From a virus, in IMG/VR virus record IMGVR_UViG_3300025652_000158, positions 1 to 41,659 of that record: a stretch of 41,659 nt of DNA; one strand, given 5' to 3'. Both the position numbers and the translations under genes were made by a program. Shown one piece after another: positions 23,959 through 31,081 of the stretch. Below the pieces are notes generated by a model, which had not been told where the DNA came from, ran no database searches, and saw only the letters and a program-made list of their open reading frames with translations. The stretch's first letter is position 1; every line of letters starts with the position of its first letter.

Positions 23959-24950
23959 GATGCCAACTCGAATAAATCACCAGCCGACCGCTCTGCATCC
24001 ATCATGTTCTTGTTGGCCTGCAATGCATATTCAGGCTTCAACTCAAACCCGATATATTTGCGAAACATCTTGACCGCTTGAAATCCAGTGCTGCCAATCC
24101 CGTTGAATGGGTCCATAACAACATCGCCTGGCTTGCTGTAAAGGCGCAAGCAATTTTCAATCGTATCAAGCTGCAATGGGCAAACGTGGCGCTCATCATG
24201 CTGACCTTTTGCCGCGCGATACCCATTCAAAACCTTGCCCTGATTAATATTCATCCATACAGGGCTTGCAAGTTTCTGCCACTCGTAAACATCAAACTCT
24301 GCATGTTTAATCAACTCTGACAACAAATCATCATCAGGCACGCCAGCGCATAGACCCTCGCGCCGCATATGCTCAAGCCAACGGCGCGCGATTGGCAACG
24401 CATCTTGTGAGCCAGGCGCGGCGTGTTCTACACGGTCTGGATTATCCCCATCCTTGCGGAAAAACAGCATATAGTCAGGCATACCTACACGGTTCATACT
24501 GCTGTCTTTGCGGATCTGCTTATAAAGCAACCCTAGCGCTTTGGTCCGGTGCATTTCTACTACAGGGTCTTTCCAGATTGTAGCGCGGCCATGATATATC
24601 AAACCGGCATCAGTATGTGCCTTGATCAAATCACCAGAAAAGTCTTGCAATCCAATCGCACCATCCCTGCCTTTGCGCATTGGCAAGTCCGTGCAATGCA
24701 CGCAAGCGATGCGGCCTGGCTTCATGACGCGGATTAGTGCCTCGGCAAAAAACTTGTATTGGTTGATGAAGTTTTGCCCTGTTCCGGCGTTCCCTAAATC
24801 TCTTTCGCTGTCAGAATACACGAACAAATCACCAAACGGAGGCGAAAATATGGTTAGATCAACGCTATTTTCATTCATCGCGTGCATACCCTCGATGCAG
24901 TCGCTATTGTGGATTGCCCAACCGACACCTTCGTATTCTGGTTGTTTCAT
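23955..24950 (-). CDS. DNA methyltransferase with SPPF motif (N4-cytosine or N6-adenine)
   Basis: 331 aa. The catalytic motif IV is F-S-P-P-F (35-39), related to S/T-P-P-Y of amino-methyltransferases. The SAM-binding motif I, D-P-F-N-G-I-G-S-T-G (280-289), lies after it, the beta-class order. The middle region (about 95-240) is the target recognition part and is not classifiable. There is no restriction endonuclease beside it, so self-protection of phage DNA is the likely purpose. It overlaps the helicase by four bases. Confidence 0.85.
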   Translation of the reverse strand: MKQPEYEGVGWAIHNSDCIEGMHAMNENSVDLTIFSPPFGDLFVYSDSERDLGNAGTGQNFINQYKFFAEALIRVMKPGRIACVHCTDLPMRKGRDGAIGLQDFSGDLIKAHTDAGLIYHGRATIWKDPVVEMHRTKALGLLYKQIRKDSSMNRVGMPDYMLFFRKDGDNPDRVEHAAPGSQDALPIARRWLEHMRREGLCAGVPDDDLLSELIKHAEFDVYEWQKLASPVWMNINQGKVLNGYRAAKGQHDERHVCPLQLDTIENCLRLYSKPGDVVMDPFNGIGSTGFQAVKMFRKYIGFELKPEYALQANKNMMDAERSAGDLFELAS

Positions 24951-26908
24951 GCTTTTTCCTCCGATTTAAGCCACGATGGAAAGGCCAGATCAATCGGGCG
25001 GTCATATTTCACCCTGACGTCCGCTTGATTTTGCGCCCGTTTCATCGCCTCGCTCATGCGGCGCTTCATTTCATCATGCTTTGCAGCCTTGCCGTGGATC
25101 GCCTGCCAGATCGCGCCCTCTGTATCGGCAATCACAATGTGAAGGTGAACCTGACGATCTTGCCCAAAACGCCAAACCCTGCGAACGCCTTGGTAGAATG
25201 ATTCGTAACTGAAGTTAACAGAAGCAAAGACGACGTTTCTGCAATGCTGGAAATTCATCCCAAAACCAACGATCTTCGTCTTGCTTATCAGTATCGGCCT
25301 TTCGCCATCACACCACGCAAGTATCCTGCCTTCCTTATCCTCCGGCTTGTCGGAACCCCTGACAGAGAATGCAAGACTTCCAAAAGCCTTTTCTAGTGCG
25401 TCCTGCTCGTCATTGGTTTCACAATAAATAAGCCATGGGTCATTCGTTATGGCGCTCCAAATACTCGATTGCCGACTTGAGGATTCCGATGTCGTCCCGC
25501 ATTTTCCCAAGGGCTGTGTTACATGCTGTGCATAACAGCTGCCTGACTTTTCCTGACTTATGGCAGTGATCGACGTGCAAGATTTGCCCTCTTTTTTCCC
25601 CGTGCTTTTTTCCACATATTGCACAAGATGATCCCTGATTTTGAAGCATTCTTTCATAGTCATCTTGGGTAATTCCGTACGTGGATTTAAGCCTGCCGTT
25701 TCTCTTTGATGCTGGACACCTTGCGCTTGCGGATGCTCGCATCCTTGCAGCGTATTCTTGGTCACTGGCATACTTAGCCCTTCGGCTTGCGTTATTCCTG
25801 TCCCTACGCTCTTGAGTATTTGCAAATTTTTCTGGATTGGCGATGTAGTATTCTCGCATGTATTTTGCGTTTTCTTCTGGTGATCTTCCTTGTGACTTTC
25901 TGCGTTCACGCTCCGCTTCGTCGTCGTGGTATCTTTGCTTTCTTGCTGCTGCGTATTCTGGCTTCCAAGGCATTCGACATCTCCACTGTCAGTTTCTGCC
26001 AGTTTAGTACGAAAATCTGAAAACACAAGGGAAATGGTTTGTTCGCACCTTTGACGCAATGTCAGCTTCTTTTCCGCGTGAAATGACGTTGCCGACAATT
26101 CAGGTATACGAAACAGGTTTCCTTGCGTGTCTTGCGTCCTGTCGGCTTCAATCGTGTGTAACGTGCGCAGAACATCTGGCAAAATATAGCCGGTATCATC
26201 GCCACCTAGATCACTTGGCAATGTTGCGCACCGGCTCCAGCTTGCCACCCATTGCCAAAAGTCTTCGACAGCGTGGCCCTTCAAACGCCAATCTTGCGAT
26301 GCTGTGGACGTATCGTTGATAAACCACTTAGACAGCATTTCTTGCTGGCGCATCACGCCTAGGAATTCAGCATGGTTGCCCAATTCCATGTGGTCGTTAG
26401 GCGATGGTGTTGCGGTAGCCGCCATTTTGTATGGCGTGGCGTTGAAAGCATCCATCAGCATCATTCGCGTCCGACCCGCAAACGATTTAAGGATGCTGCT
26501 TTCATCAAGGATGATTGCGCCAAATGATCCGGCATTAAGTTTTGGCAACCGCTCATAGTTGGCAACCATAACACCAGCGCCGACTTCATCCTGTTCTTTG
26601 ATCTGGCGCGCATCAATGCCAAACTTAATCCCCTCTCGCACCATCTGACCTGCAACGGCCAACGGCGTAAGGATCAGCGAAGGCTTGCCAGTTTCTTCTG
26701 CACACTGACGGGCAAATTCCAATTCGATGAATGACTTTCCAAGACCAGTATCAAGAAACATGGCTGATTTGCCTTTATTCAAGGCAAATTCTAACGCCGT
26801 GACTTGGTGCGCCTTTGCTTTGTCATTAATTGGCGAGTGATCAAACCCGCTCATTTGCGGCGCAATGGCACGGCTTGATATGAAATTCCGATATTCTGCT
26901 AAACTCAC
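24947..26908 (-). CDS. SNF2-type (superfamily 2) helicase with in-frame insertion
   Basis: 653 aa from GTG 26908 after a strong AAAGGAGAG site. Motif I D-T-G-L-G-K-S (53-59), motif II I-L-D-E-S (133-137) and motif III T-A-T-P-S (165-169) form the first RecA fold; the second has G-F-G-M-N-F and R-R-V-W-R-F-G-Q late. Between about residues 296 and 488 the family pattern breaks: this stretch is Ser/Thr/Gln/Lys-rich low complexity and overlaps the HNH gene in another frame. Family sequence resumes with N-D-P-W-L-I-Y-C. Whether this 193-residue insertion lets the enzyme work is unknown. Role: remodelling or restarting phage replication. Confidence 0.82.
   Translation of the reverse strand: MSLAEYRNFISSRAIAPQMSGFDHSPINDKAKAHQVTALEFALNKGKSAMFLDTGLGKSFIELEFARQCAEETGKPSLILTPLAVAGQMVREGIKFGIDARQIKEQDEVGAGVMVANYERLPKLNAGSFGAIILDESSILKSFAGRTRMMLMDAFNATPYKMAATATPSPNDHMELGNHAEFLGVMRQQEMLSKWFINDTSTASQDWRLKGHAVEDFWQWVASWSRCATLPSDLGGDDTGYILPDVLRTLHTIEADRTQDTQGNLFRIPELSATSFHAEKKLTLRQRCEQTISLVFSDFRTKLAETDSGDVECLGSQNTQQQESKDTTTTKRSVNAESHKEDHQKKTQNTCENTTSPIQKNLQILKSVGTGITQAEGLSMPVTKNTLQGCEHPQAQGVQHQRETAGLNPRTELPKMTMKECFKIRDHLVQYVEKSTGKKEGKSCTSITAISQEKSGSCYAQHVTQPLGKCGTTSESSSRQSSIWSAITNDPWLIYCETNDEQDALEKAFGSLAFSVRGSDKPEDKEGRILAWCDGERPILISKTKIVGFGMNFQHCRNVVFASVNFSYESFYQGVRRVWRFGQDRQVHLHIVIADTEGAIWQAIHGKAAKHDEMKRRMSEAMKRAQNQADVRVKYDRPIDLAFPSWLKSEEKA
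25440..25973 (-). CDS. HNH endonuclease (endonuclease VII-like) inside the helicase gene
   Basis: 177 aa in a different frame from the helicase that encloses it. GGAG lies eight bases before ATG 25973. Residues 1-95 are Arg/Lys/Tyr/Ala-rich, as in many phage HNH proteins. The catalytic part has C-A-I-C-G, then V-D-H-C-H, then L-L-C-T-A-C-N, the layout of recombination endonuclease VII/HNH enzymes with a zinc site. It probably acts as a homing enzyme that copied itself into the helicase. The stop falls exactly where helicase similarity resumes. Too little flanking sequence exists for a group I intron core. Confidence 0.85.
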   Translation of the reverse strand: MPWKPEYAAARKQRYHDDEAERERRKSQGRSPEENAKYMREYYIANPEKFANTQERRDRNNASRRAKYASDQEYAARMRASASARCPASKRNGRLKSTYGITQDDYERMLQNQGSSCAICGKKHGEKRGQILHVDHCHKSGKVRQLLCTACNTALGKMRDDIGILKSAIEYLERHNE

Positions 26909-27060
26909 GATACTCTCCTTTTGAAACCTCCCAATGTGCGCGCCCCAAAAGGGGGAGGAGCAACCTAGCCGCCGGGGATCAAATCCAACGGGGGGCGCGC
27001 TTGGGTATCATTGCATTGCATGTCGCGCCAATCAAGCGAAAAAGGCGCGGTGAAACGGGT
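26909..27060 (-). other. Structured 150-base leader of the helicase gene
   Basis: GCGCGCCCC (26938-26946) and GGGGCGCGC (26992-27000) are perfect 9-bp inverted arms separated by 45 bases. Inside, CCCC-AAAA-GGGG (26943-26954) offers a competing hairpin that uses part of the left arm. The structure lies a few tens of bases before the helicase ribosome site. No T-run follows, so it is not an ordinary terminator. Switching between two structures might tune helicase translation; this is an inference. Confidence 0.5.
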
Positions 27061-27396
27061 TTATTTTGATGCCCGAATGCTTTTGAATTTCCAGTCTTGG
27101 TATTTAAGTAATTTCACGACAAACCGGCCACGCAGATCGTTGTATCTGGATGCAAACCCCTCGTTTTTTGCCGCTATGATTTCAGGGCGCTTTGCCGCAT
27201 CGCGTACCGTTGTCCACTCACGACCGAGGCGCGGGGCAATCTGTGGGAATGAGTATCCAAGGTCATGTGCGATTGCTGCGGCAACGTGGCGCGGTAGCGA
27301 ATGTACCATGAGGCGAGACGGCCCTGTAATGTCAGCAGGCAGGACCTGAAACTCCTCGGCCACGGCTGCGATGATCTGCGCTATGGTGGGTTTCAT
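27061..27396 (-). CDS. DnaA domain IV-like DNA-binding protein
   Basis: 111 aa from ATG 27396 (ATGA overlap). It resembles the C-terminal DNA-binding domain of DnaA: I-I-A-A-V-A-E-E-F at the start, S-R-L-M-V-H-S-L-P-R-H-V-A-A-A-I-A-H near residue 27, and G-R-E-W-T-T-V-R-D-A, corresponding to the DnaA signature G-R-D-H-T-T-V. The ATPase domain is missing. It may bind DnaA-box-like sites as a replication initiator or regulator of phage genes. Confidence 0.72.
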   Translation of the reverse strand: MKPTIAQIIAAVAEEFQVLPADITGPSRLMVHSLPRHVAAAIAHDLGYSFPQIAPRLGREWTTVRDAAKRPEIIAAKNEGFASRYNDLRGRFVVKLLKYQDWKFKSIRASK

Positions 27397-27740
27397 GGCG
27401 TTAAAATCGCTTTCAGTTTGCGTACATCTTCCAGCGTCAAGTGGCTTGGGACGCTGCTGCTCAGGCCCCGCCAAAAACTAAACCACTCGCTCTGTGCAGC
27501 GGTTGATTTCAGATAATCATCCTCATGCAAGTAAACCTTGCCGGGGCTTGAATATCCGCCCCCGTCAACACGGCAGGTTTCCGCGTCGAACCGCTCCTTG
27601 CCGCCGTCTAAATAAATCCAGACGCGCCCGATTTTGGTAATCGTTGCGGTTCGCGGCTTTATCTCGCCTCGTACGTTTAGCGTAATGACCACGCAAACCT
27701 CCTGCCCTACGGCCCAGCATTCGGGGTGTATTTTGCTCAT
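27393..27740 (-). CDS. Conserved small phage protein, beta-barrel-like, 115 aa
   Basis: Residues 8-55 consist of alternating strands (V-C-V-V-I-T-L, T-I-T-K-I-G-R-V-W-I-Y-L) followed by R-F-D-A-E-T-C-R-V-D-G-G-G-Y-S-S-P-G, a motif I associate with small hypothetical proteins of alphaproteobacterial phages. A small beta-barrel (KOW/SH3-like) is plausible. The C-terminal half is helical. Function unknown. Confidence 0.6.
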   Translation of the reverse strand: MSKIHPECWAVGQEVCVVITLNVRGEIKPRTATITKIGRVWIYLDGGKERFDAETCRVDGGGYSSPGKVYLHEDDYLKSTAAQSEWFSFWRGLSSSVPSHLTLEDVRKLKAILTP

Positions 27741-28156
27741 GGCTTGGCCTCCGTGAAGGGGGCAATGGCGGCTGAAAGTTCATCAAACGCATTGTCTAGA
27801 GCATGGTAAAAGTCGTTGTCGTCTTCACGCATCCATGACGAAGCCCCCGCTCCTCGGCTTGAGTGTGCGGACCCGATATCGGTCATGATGCTCTTACGCT
27901 TTTTGGCGAAGTATTCAGCCGCTGTGTGTATAGCCTTGATCTCTGGCAGTTCCATCGCGGCGGATAGCGTGGGAGTGGCGCGAGTGTTCCATGCGTTGAA
28001 TGCTATGATTGGGTCATACAGGCTATCGCCGCTCGTTATCGGGGAAGCTGGGCAGTTCACTGTTTGGCAGTCAACTTGCATACCTCCGAAACCAGCATCG
28101 AAAACATGTGCCTTTGGCGTTTCTCCGCAAAATGGGCATGGCTTCAAATCGCTCAT
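27737..28156 (-). CDS. Lar-like restriction alleviation protein
   Basis: 139 aa. The N-terminus L-K-P-C-P-F-C-G (about residues 4-11), a central C-x(n)-C pair and A-F-N-A-W-N near residue 53 match the Lar family, whose founding member in the Rac prophage reduces type I restriction by host enzymes. The C-terminal 80 residues are an extra helical domain not usual in Lar. It may help phage DNA survive restriction. Many phage proteins carry this zinc motif without tested function. Confidence 0.65.
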   Translation of the reverse strand: MSDLKPCPFCGETPKAHVFDAGFGGMQVDCQTVNCPASPITSGDSLYDPIIAFNAWNTRATPTLSAAMELPEIKAIHTAAEYFAKKRKSIMTDIGSAHSSRGAGASSWMREDDNDFYHALDNAFDELSAAIAPFTEAKP

Positions 28157-28221
28157 TCTGCGGCCCCCTTGCGGTTAGATGCGGCGATAATCGCGGCGAT
28201 TGCCTGGTGTTGGTCGGTCAT
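28153..28221 (-). CDS. 22-aa coupled micro-ORF
   Basis: ATG 28221 overlaps the stop of the preceding gene (ATGA) and its own stop overlaps the next start in the same way, so ribosomes can pass from one to the next. The product is a short helix (A-I-A-A-I-I-A-A) with a basic tail. It may act mainly as a translational bridge between its neighbours. Confidence 0.45.
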   Translation of the reverse strand: MTDQHQAIAAIIAASNRKGAAE

Positions 28222-28418
28222 GCTGCGGCCCCCATGTTGGCGGGCAAGCGGTTCCAGTGTTCCAGCGTCTTTTTGCCATGCTCGTATAGCGTGGTGCCTG
28301 CCTGATATTCCCGCATCCAGCGCTCTGCGGTTGGGATTACCTTGGTTTCCAATAGTTCCCTTTCCTCTCGGCTCAAGCTGTTCACATCGCCGCGCTTGGG
28401 TTGAAAGTTATTCTGCAT
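28218..28418 (-). CDS. Hypothetical helical protein, 66 aa
   Basis: ATG 28418 is preferred because the longer reading overlaps deeply with the upstream gene. The protein is helical and charged, with L-S-R-E-E-R-E-L-L-E near residue 14 and W-M-R-E-Y-Q-A-G-T-T-L-Y-E-H-G-K-K at 33-49. It belongs to the run of small coupled genes after the replication proteins. No function known. Confidence 0.55.
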   Translation of the reverse strand: MQNNFQPKRGDVNSLSREERELLETKVIPTAERWMREYQAGTTLYEHGKKTLEHWNRLPANMGAAA

Positions 28419-28833
28419 TGTCAAAACCTCCCATAAAATTCTTTGGCCGAAAGCCAACCTCATTCATAATTTCAGCAGCCCGATCCGCAGACATTCTTTC
28501 GCGCTCTGGCTCTGGCTCTCTTGGCGCTGACCTATGCACAACAACGGGCGCAGGCATTAGGTCTCGTGTCAGTGCGTAGATGGCAGCAGGTGTAGGCTTG
28601 CTGCGCGATGTCTGTTGAAACTTGATGCAGGCTTTCTGAATGAACTCCTGCGGCAAGCCTTCCAACACGTCAGCCCAATCACGGGCAATGGCGGCGCTCA
28701 TCTCAACAGGGTCATCGGCGCGCCAGTAATGGTTCAGCAATGTCAGCACCCGGCCCCCGATCCATTCACGATGTGTTGCGCGCGCCTCTAATGAAGGCAT
28801 CCAAGCGTTGTTGCTCTTTGTTAGGTTTGACAT
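28408..28833 (-). CDS. Replication-region protein, 141 aa, unknown family
   Basis: Helical protein with L-L-N-H-Y-W near residue 32, D-W-A-D-V-L-E-G-L-P near 52, and K-P-T-P-A-A-I-Y-A-L near 79. Proteins with this pattern sit directly downstream of DUF1376-type replication genes in related phages. That position recalls helicase loaders or replication accessory proteins such as lambda P, but no motif proves the role. Its start lies 68 bases inside the upstream gene. Confidence 0.6.
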   Translation of the reverse strand: MSNLTKSNNAWMPSLEARATHREWIGGRVLTLLNHYWRADDPVEMSAAIARDWADVLEGLPQEFIQKACIKFQQTSRSKPTPAAIYALTRDLMPAPVVVHRSAPREPEPERERMSADRAAEIMNEVGFRPKNFMGGFDNAE

Positions 28834-29512
28834 ATTGGCCTCCGGTGATTGCTGTGAATTTTGGTTTTGCGTCCGAGATTGCTTTCCTGATCCAGTTTCG
28901 CCATGTGGCCTCCCAATCAGCCTTTCGGGCTTTGGCCCCTGCTACCCCGATCCAGTAATCTTTGAATTTATCAGCCTCGGACCGGATCTGTTCTTGGCTT
29001 GCGCCTTCTTGCAAAGCCCATTGACCCCAAGATGCTGGGAGGAACCAATCAGGCGAAAGTCTAGCCCCGTTTTTTGGAGAAGCTTTAGCTTCTCTTTTCT
29101 CTTCTATTCTATTCTCTTCTATTCTGCTTGAAGCCGTTGCTTTGACGGTATCGTTATTTTCCAATGCCTTAGCGGCGTTTTCAGCACGCTTTCGCCCACC
29201 TTTCGCGCCATTTTCAGCCATCGAACCACTCACGAAACCACGCTGAACCATGTCCGAACGTGCTCGTTCGTTCCAAATTCTATCGTCCTCAAGAACCAGC
29301 TTTCCTGCTTCGATCAACTCGGAAACCAGCGCCCGCGCCTTGCGTGTTGAGGTGCGAAACAGCCCAGCCAGCACGCGGTCATTGTTCGGTACTGGGGCAT
29401 CATGCTTGTGAATTGCGTTGACCACGCGCAGATATGCGGCCTCTTGCTCTAGGGTCAATTCAGCAGTACCGAAGTCCCAAGCGGCGGGGTCCATTTTGTA
29501 AAAGCTACTCAA
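28766..29512 (-). CDS. DUF1376/YdaU-like replication protein
   Basis: 248 aa. The first 75 residues (W-D-F-G-T-A-E-L-T-L-E-Q-E-A-A-Y-L-R, then V-P-N-N-D-R-V-L-A-G-L-F) match the DUF1376 (YdaU) winged-helix region of phage replication proteins. A low-complexity K/R/E linker (about 100-150) follows, then a C-terminal domain with W-x-x-W-A-L-Q-E and W-E-A-T-W-R-N-W-I-R-K. This plan fits an initiator that binds the phage origin and recruits the host helicase. The linker could hide an origin in DNA; no clear iterons were seen. Confidence 0.75.
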   Translation of the reverse strand: MSSFYKMDPAAWDFGTAELTLEQEAAYLRVVNAIHKHDAPVPNNDRVLAGLFRTSTRKARALVSELIEAGKLVLEDDRIWNERARSDMVQRGFVSGSMAENGAKGGRKRAENAAKALENNDTVKATASSRIEENRIEEKREAKASPKNGARLSPDWFLPASWGQWALQEGASQEQIRSEADKFKDYWIGVAGAKARKADWEATWRNWIRKAISDAKPKFTAITGGQYVKPNKEQQRLDAFIRGARNTS

Positions 29513-29949
29513 GTAGCACCCCCGAACAGGTCGCCCGCCGCAAGTTGCAATCGCGCACGCTCTGCAATTCCAGCTTTTCGCATAGGCATGTCATAGATAT
29601 TATGGCAGCGCTGGCACCACGCCTTGAGGTTATCATCGGCGCAGTTTTCCGGCATGTGGTCTAGGTGTGCCACGGTCAGTACGACCTTAACCGCCCGCCC
29701 CCAGCACACGGCATCCTCGCCAGTACCTGGCACGACTGCACCCGTATCTGCGCAGTATCCATCCATATACGGGGTATCACTTGCCAGCCGCCAGACGTGC
29801 AAACCATCGTCAGAAATGCCGCGCCGTATCAACTCGCCGTTTGGCGTACTGCAATTTTCGCACTTCTGCCCCGCCCGCTCACGGATGCGCAGGGAAATGG
29901 CTTTCCAGTCTTTTGGATAGCGGTTTTTGTTCTCTGGCCTAATTGGCAT
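29509..29949 (-). CDS. HNH endonuclease in the replication cluster
   Basis: 146 aa from ATG 29949 (a GTG one codon earlier is possible). C-E-N-C (about 32-35) and C-Q-R-C-H-N (near 115) form a zinc site around the A-H-L-D-H catalytic segment (near 94), the classic HNH pattern. It follows a 32-codon stub of a DUF1376 protein and directly precedes an intact DUF1376-type gene, as if it had been inserted in or between replication genes. Either homing activity or help in DNA packaging is known for such proteins. Confidence 0.82.
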   Translation of the reverse strand: MPIRPENKNRYPKDWKAISLRIRERAGQKCENCSTPNGELIRRGISDDGLHVWRLASDTPYMDGYCADTGAVVPGTGEDAVCWGRAVKVVLTVAHLDHMPENCADDNLKAWCQRCHNIYDMPMRKAGIAERARLQLAAGDLFGGAT

Positions 29950-30037
29950 CACAAGCCCCCTTGGTCGCAGCGGTCATGCCGCCAGTACCTCCAAGGAAGT
30001 CAGATGTGTAAAATGGTATAAATGGTGATTGGCTCAT
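29939..30037 (-). pseudogene. 32-codon stub of a DUF1376 replication protein
   Basis: ATG 30037 follows an AGAGGG ribosome site. The first 27 codons read S-P-F-I-P-F-Y-T-S-D-F-L-G-G-T and M-T-A-A-T-K-G-A, the usual N-terminus of DUF1376/YdaU proteins, and then stop after C-D-A-N. The following HNH gene begins within its 3' end. It is best read as the remnant of an interrupted replication gene whose start signals survive and now serve the HNH gene. Confidence 0.6.
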
Positions 30038-30179
30038 ACTGCCCTCTAATTCGGGCAAGGTCTTGCATATCGGCACCACCCGTGTATACTCGGCCTTGCA
30101 GTTAAGTGCGTTGACTATAGGCCCACCAAGCCACAAAAGCAAGCCCTGCTGGGAATTACCCGGTGGGGCTTTTTGCTGC
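30038..30179 (-). promoter_or_regulatory. Intergenic candidate promoter and hairpin
   Basis: On the minus strand TTGCTT (30142-30137), 17 bases and TATAGT (30119-30114) make a plausible sigma70-type promoter for the DUF1376 stub/HNH/replication genes. A hairpin overlaps it: AAGCCC (30141-30146) pairs with GGGCTT (30166-30171) and an inner GGG/CCC adds stability, with a T5 run on the plus strand side and a broken T-run on the minus strand. It could end transcription from the upstream gene. Confidence 0.4.
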
Positions 30180-30590
30180 CTAGAATGCAATATCATCAAT
30201 TACATCATCTTCGCTTGACGATTTCGGCGCGTATTTGGGCGGGGCTGATTTGTCGAAAACCCGCCGCGCCTTTTCTGGACGTGCTTGGATCATCGGCAAC
30301 TCCATTATTTGCCACATTGGTGATGCTCCAATACCGGCAGGCCCAATTTTTCCCGCACTTGTCGCTTGGATCATGCCCACCTTTTCAAGCGCCTTGAAGT
30401 AACCTGTTATGGTGTCTTTCGTGACATTTAGGGCAATGGCCGCATCACGGTGGCTCATAAATATTGACCCATTGTTTGAACCCGTGAATTTGCGCTTTAG
30501 TTCAACGTAAAGCATCCTTGGCCCCGGCTTTAGAAACGCCCACGCATCGCTCGCAAGCAGCTCCTCATCAAGTTTTACGAATTTGCTCAT
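30180..30590 (-). CDS. Winged-helix replication or regulatory protein, 136 aa
   Basis: ATG 30590 follows AAGG at a good distance. The central part G-P-R-M-L-Y-V-E-L, then M-S-H-R-D-A-A-I-A-L-N-V-T-K-D-T-I-T-G-Y-F-K-A-L-E (two segments of one HTH) is the pattern of N-terminal domains of phage replication proteins and plasmid initiators. The C-terminal acidic tail (S-S-E-D-D-V-I-D-D-I) is disordered. The HNH gene upstream overlaps its first 23 bases. Confidence 0.65.
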   Translation of the reverse strand: MSKFVKLDEELLASDAWAFLKPGPRMLYVELKRKFTGSNNGSIFMSHRDAAIALNVTKDTITGYFKALEKVGMIQATSAGKIGPAGIGASPMWQIMELPMIQARPEKARRVFDKSAPPKYAPKSSSEDDVIDDIAF

Positions 30591-31038
30591 TTTCAACCTT
30601 ATGTTCTGCATGGTGACATTTTGAACAAAGCCACAGCACATCAAGCGGCTTCGTGTAGTCGTGATGGTGTCCGTGTATGCGACCACCAGACCCGCATCTG
30701 GCGCATTTGTCTGGCTTTATAATGCGCCCACACTTTACAGAATTTCCAAGAATTACATGCGCAGCGCGTTTATCTGAATTTTCTTCTAGCCACTTTTTTC
30801 GAGATGCTAACATTGAAGCCTTACCGGCTTCCGTGGATTGATACCGCTTATGTCGCGCCAACACCCTTGGGTCATCCTGAAACCTCTGCGCATCATATGC
30901 GCGGTATCGGGCAACGTTTGCCGCCCGATTTTCTCTTACCTTTGCCTTATGGCATTCAGCGCACCTATTATTTACTCCATCATAGAATGATGTTTCATCA
31001 GAAGTCGCGCCGCAAATGGTGCATGTTTTTTTCATCAT
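30568..31038 (-). CDS. HNH endonuclease next to ssb
   Basis: 156 aa. N-terminal C-x2-C and C-A-E-C pairs form a zinc finger, followed by a basic Arg/Ala/Tyr-rich middle. The C-terminal H-G-H-H-H-D-Y-T-K-P-L-D, then W-L-C-S-K-C-H-H, is the motif of free-standing phage HNH nucleases. It lies between ssb and a replication-type gene and overlaps the start of the latter. Its upstream region carries inverted repeats (31041-31080), suggesting its own regulation. Probable homing endonuclease. Confidence 0.82.
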   Translation of the reverse strand: MMKKTCTICGATSDETSFYDGVNNRCAECHKAKVRENRAANVARYRAYDAQRFQDDPRVLARHKRYQSTEAGKASMLASRKKWLEENSDKRAAHVILGNSVKCGRIIKPDKCARCGSGGRIHGHHHDYTKPLDVLWLCSKCHHAEHKVENEQIRKT

Positions 31039-31040
31039 GC

Positions 31041-31080
31041 GATACCATCACCATAAAAATGGTATATGTCAAGATATACC
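31041..31080 (-). promoter_or_regulatory. Cluster of ATACC/GGTAT inverted repeats with TTGACA
   Basis: GGTATAT (31061-31067) and ATATACC (31074-31080) form a perfect 7-bp repeat around six bases. ATACCAT (31042-31048) and ATGGTAT (31059-31065) form a second, overlapping one. A minus-strand TTGACA (31072-31067) lies in the centre of the first. The arrangement suggests an operator or RNA hairpin in the 43 bases between ssb and the HNH gene. A matching -10 box at usual distance is weak and too near the start codon. Confidence 0.45.
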
Positions 31081-31081
31081 G

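Noticed and set aside
25440-25973. Intein with HNH domain
   Set aside because: The nuclease is not in the helicase frame, and no splice-junction residues or Hint motifs are seen.
25440-26030. Group I intron in the helicase
   Set aside because: Only about 50 bases precede the HNH gene and none follow it inside the insertion, which is too little for a group I core; the helicase frame also stays open.
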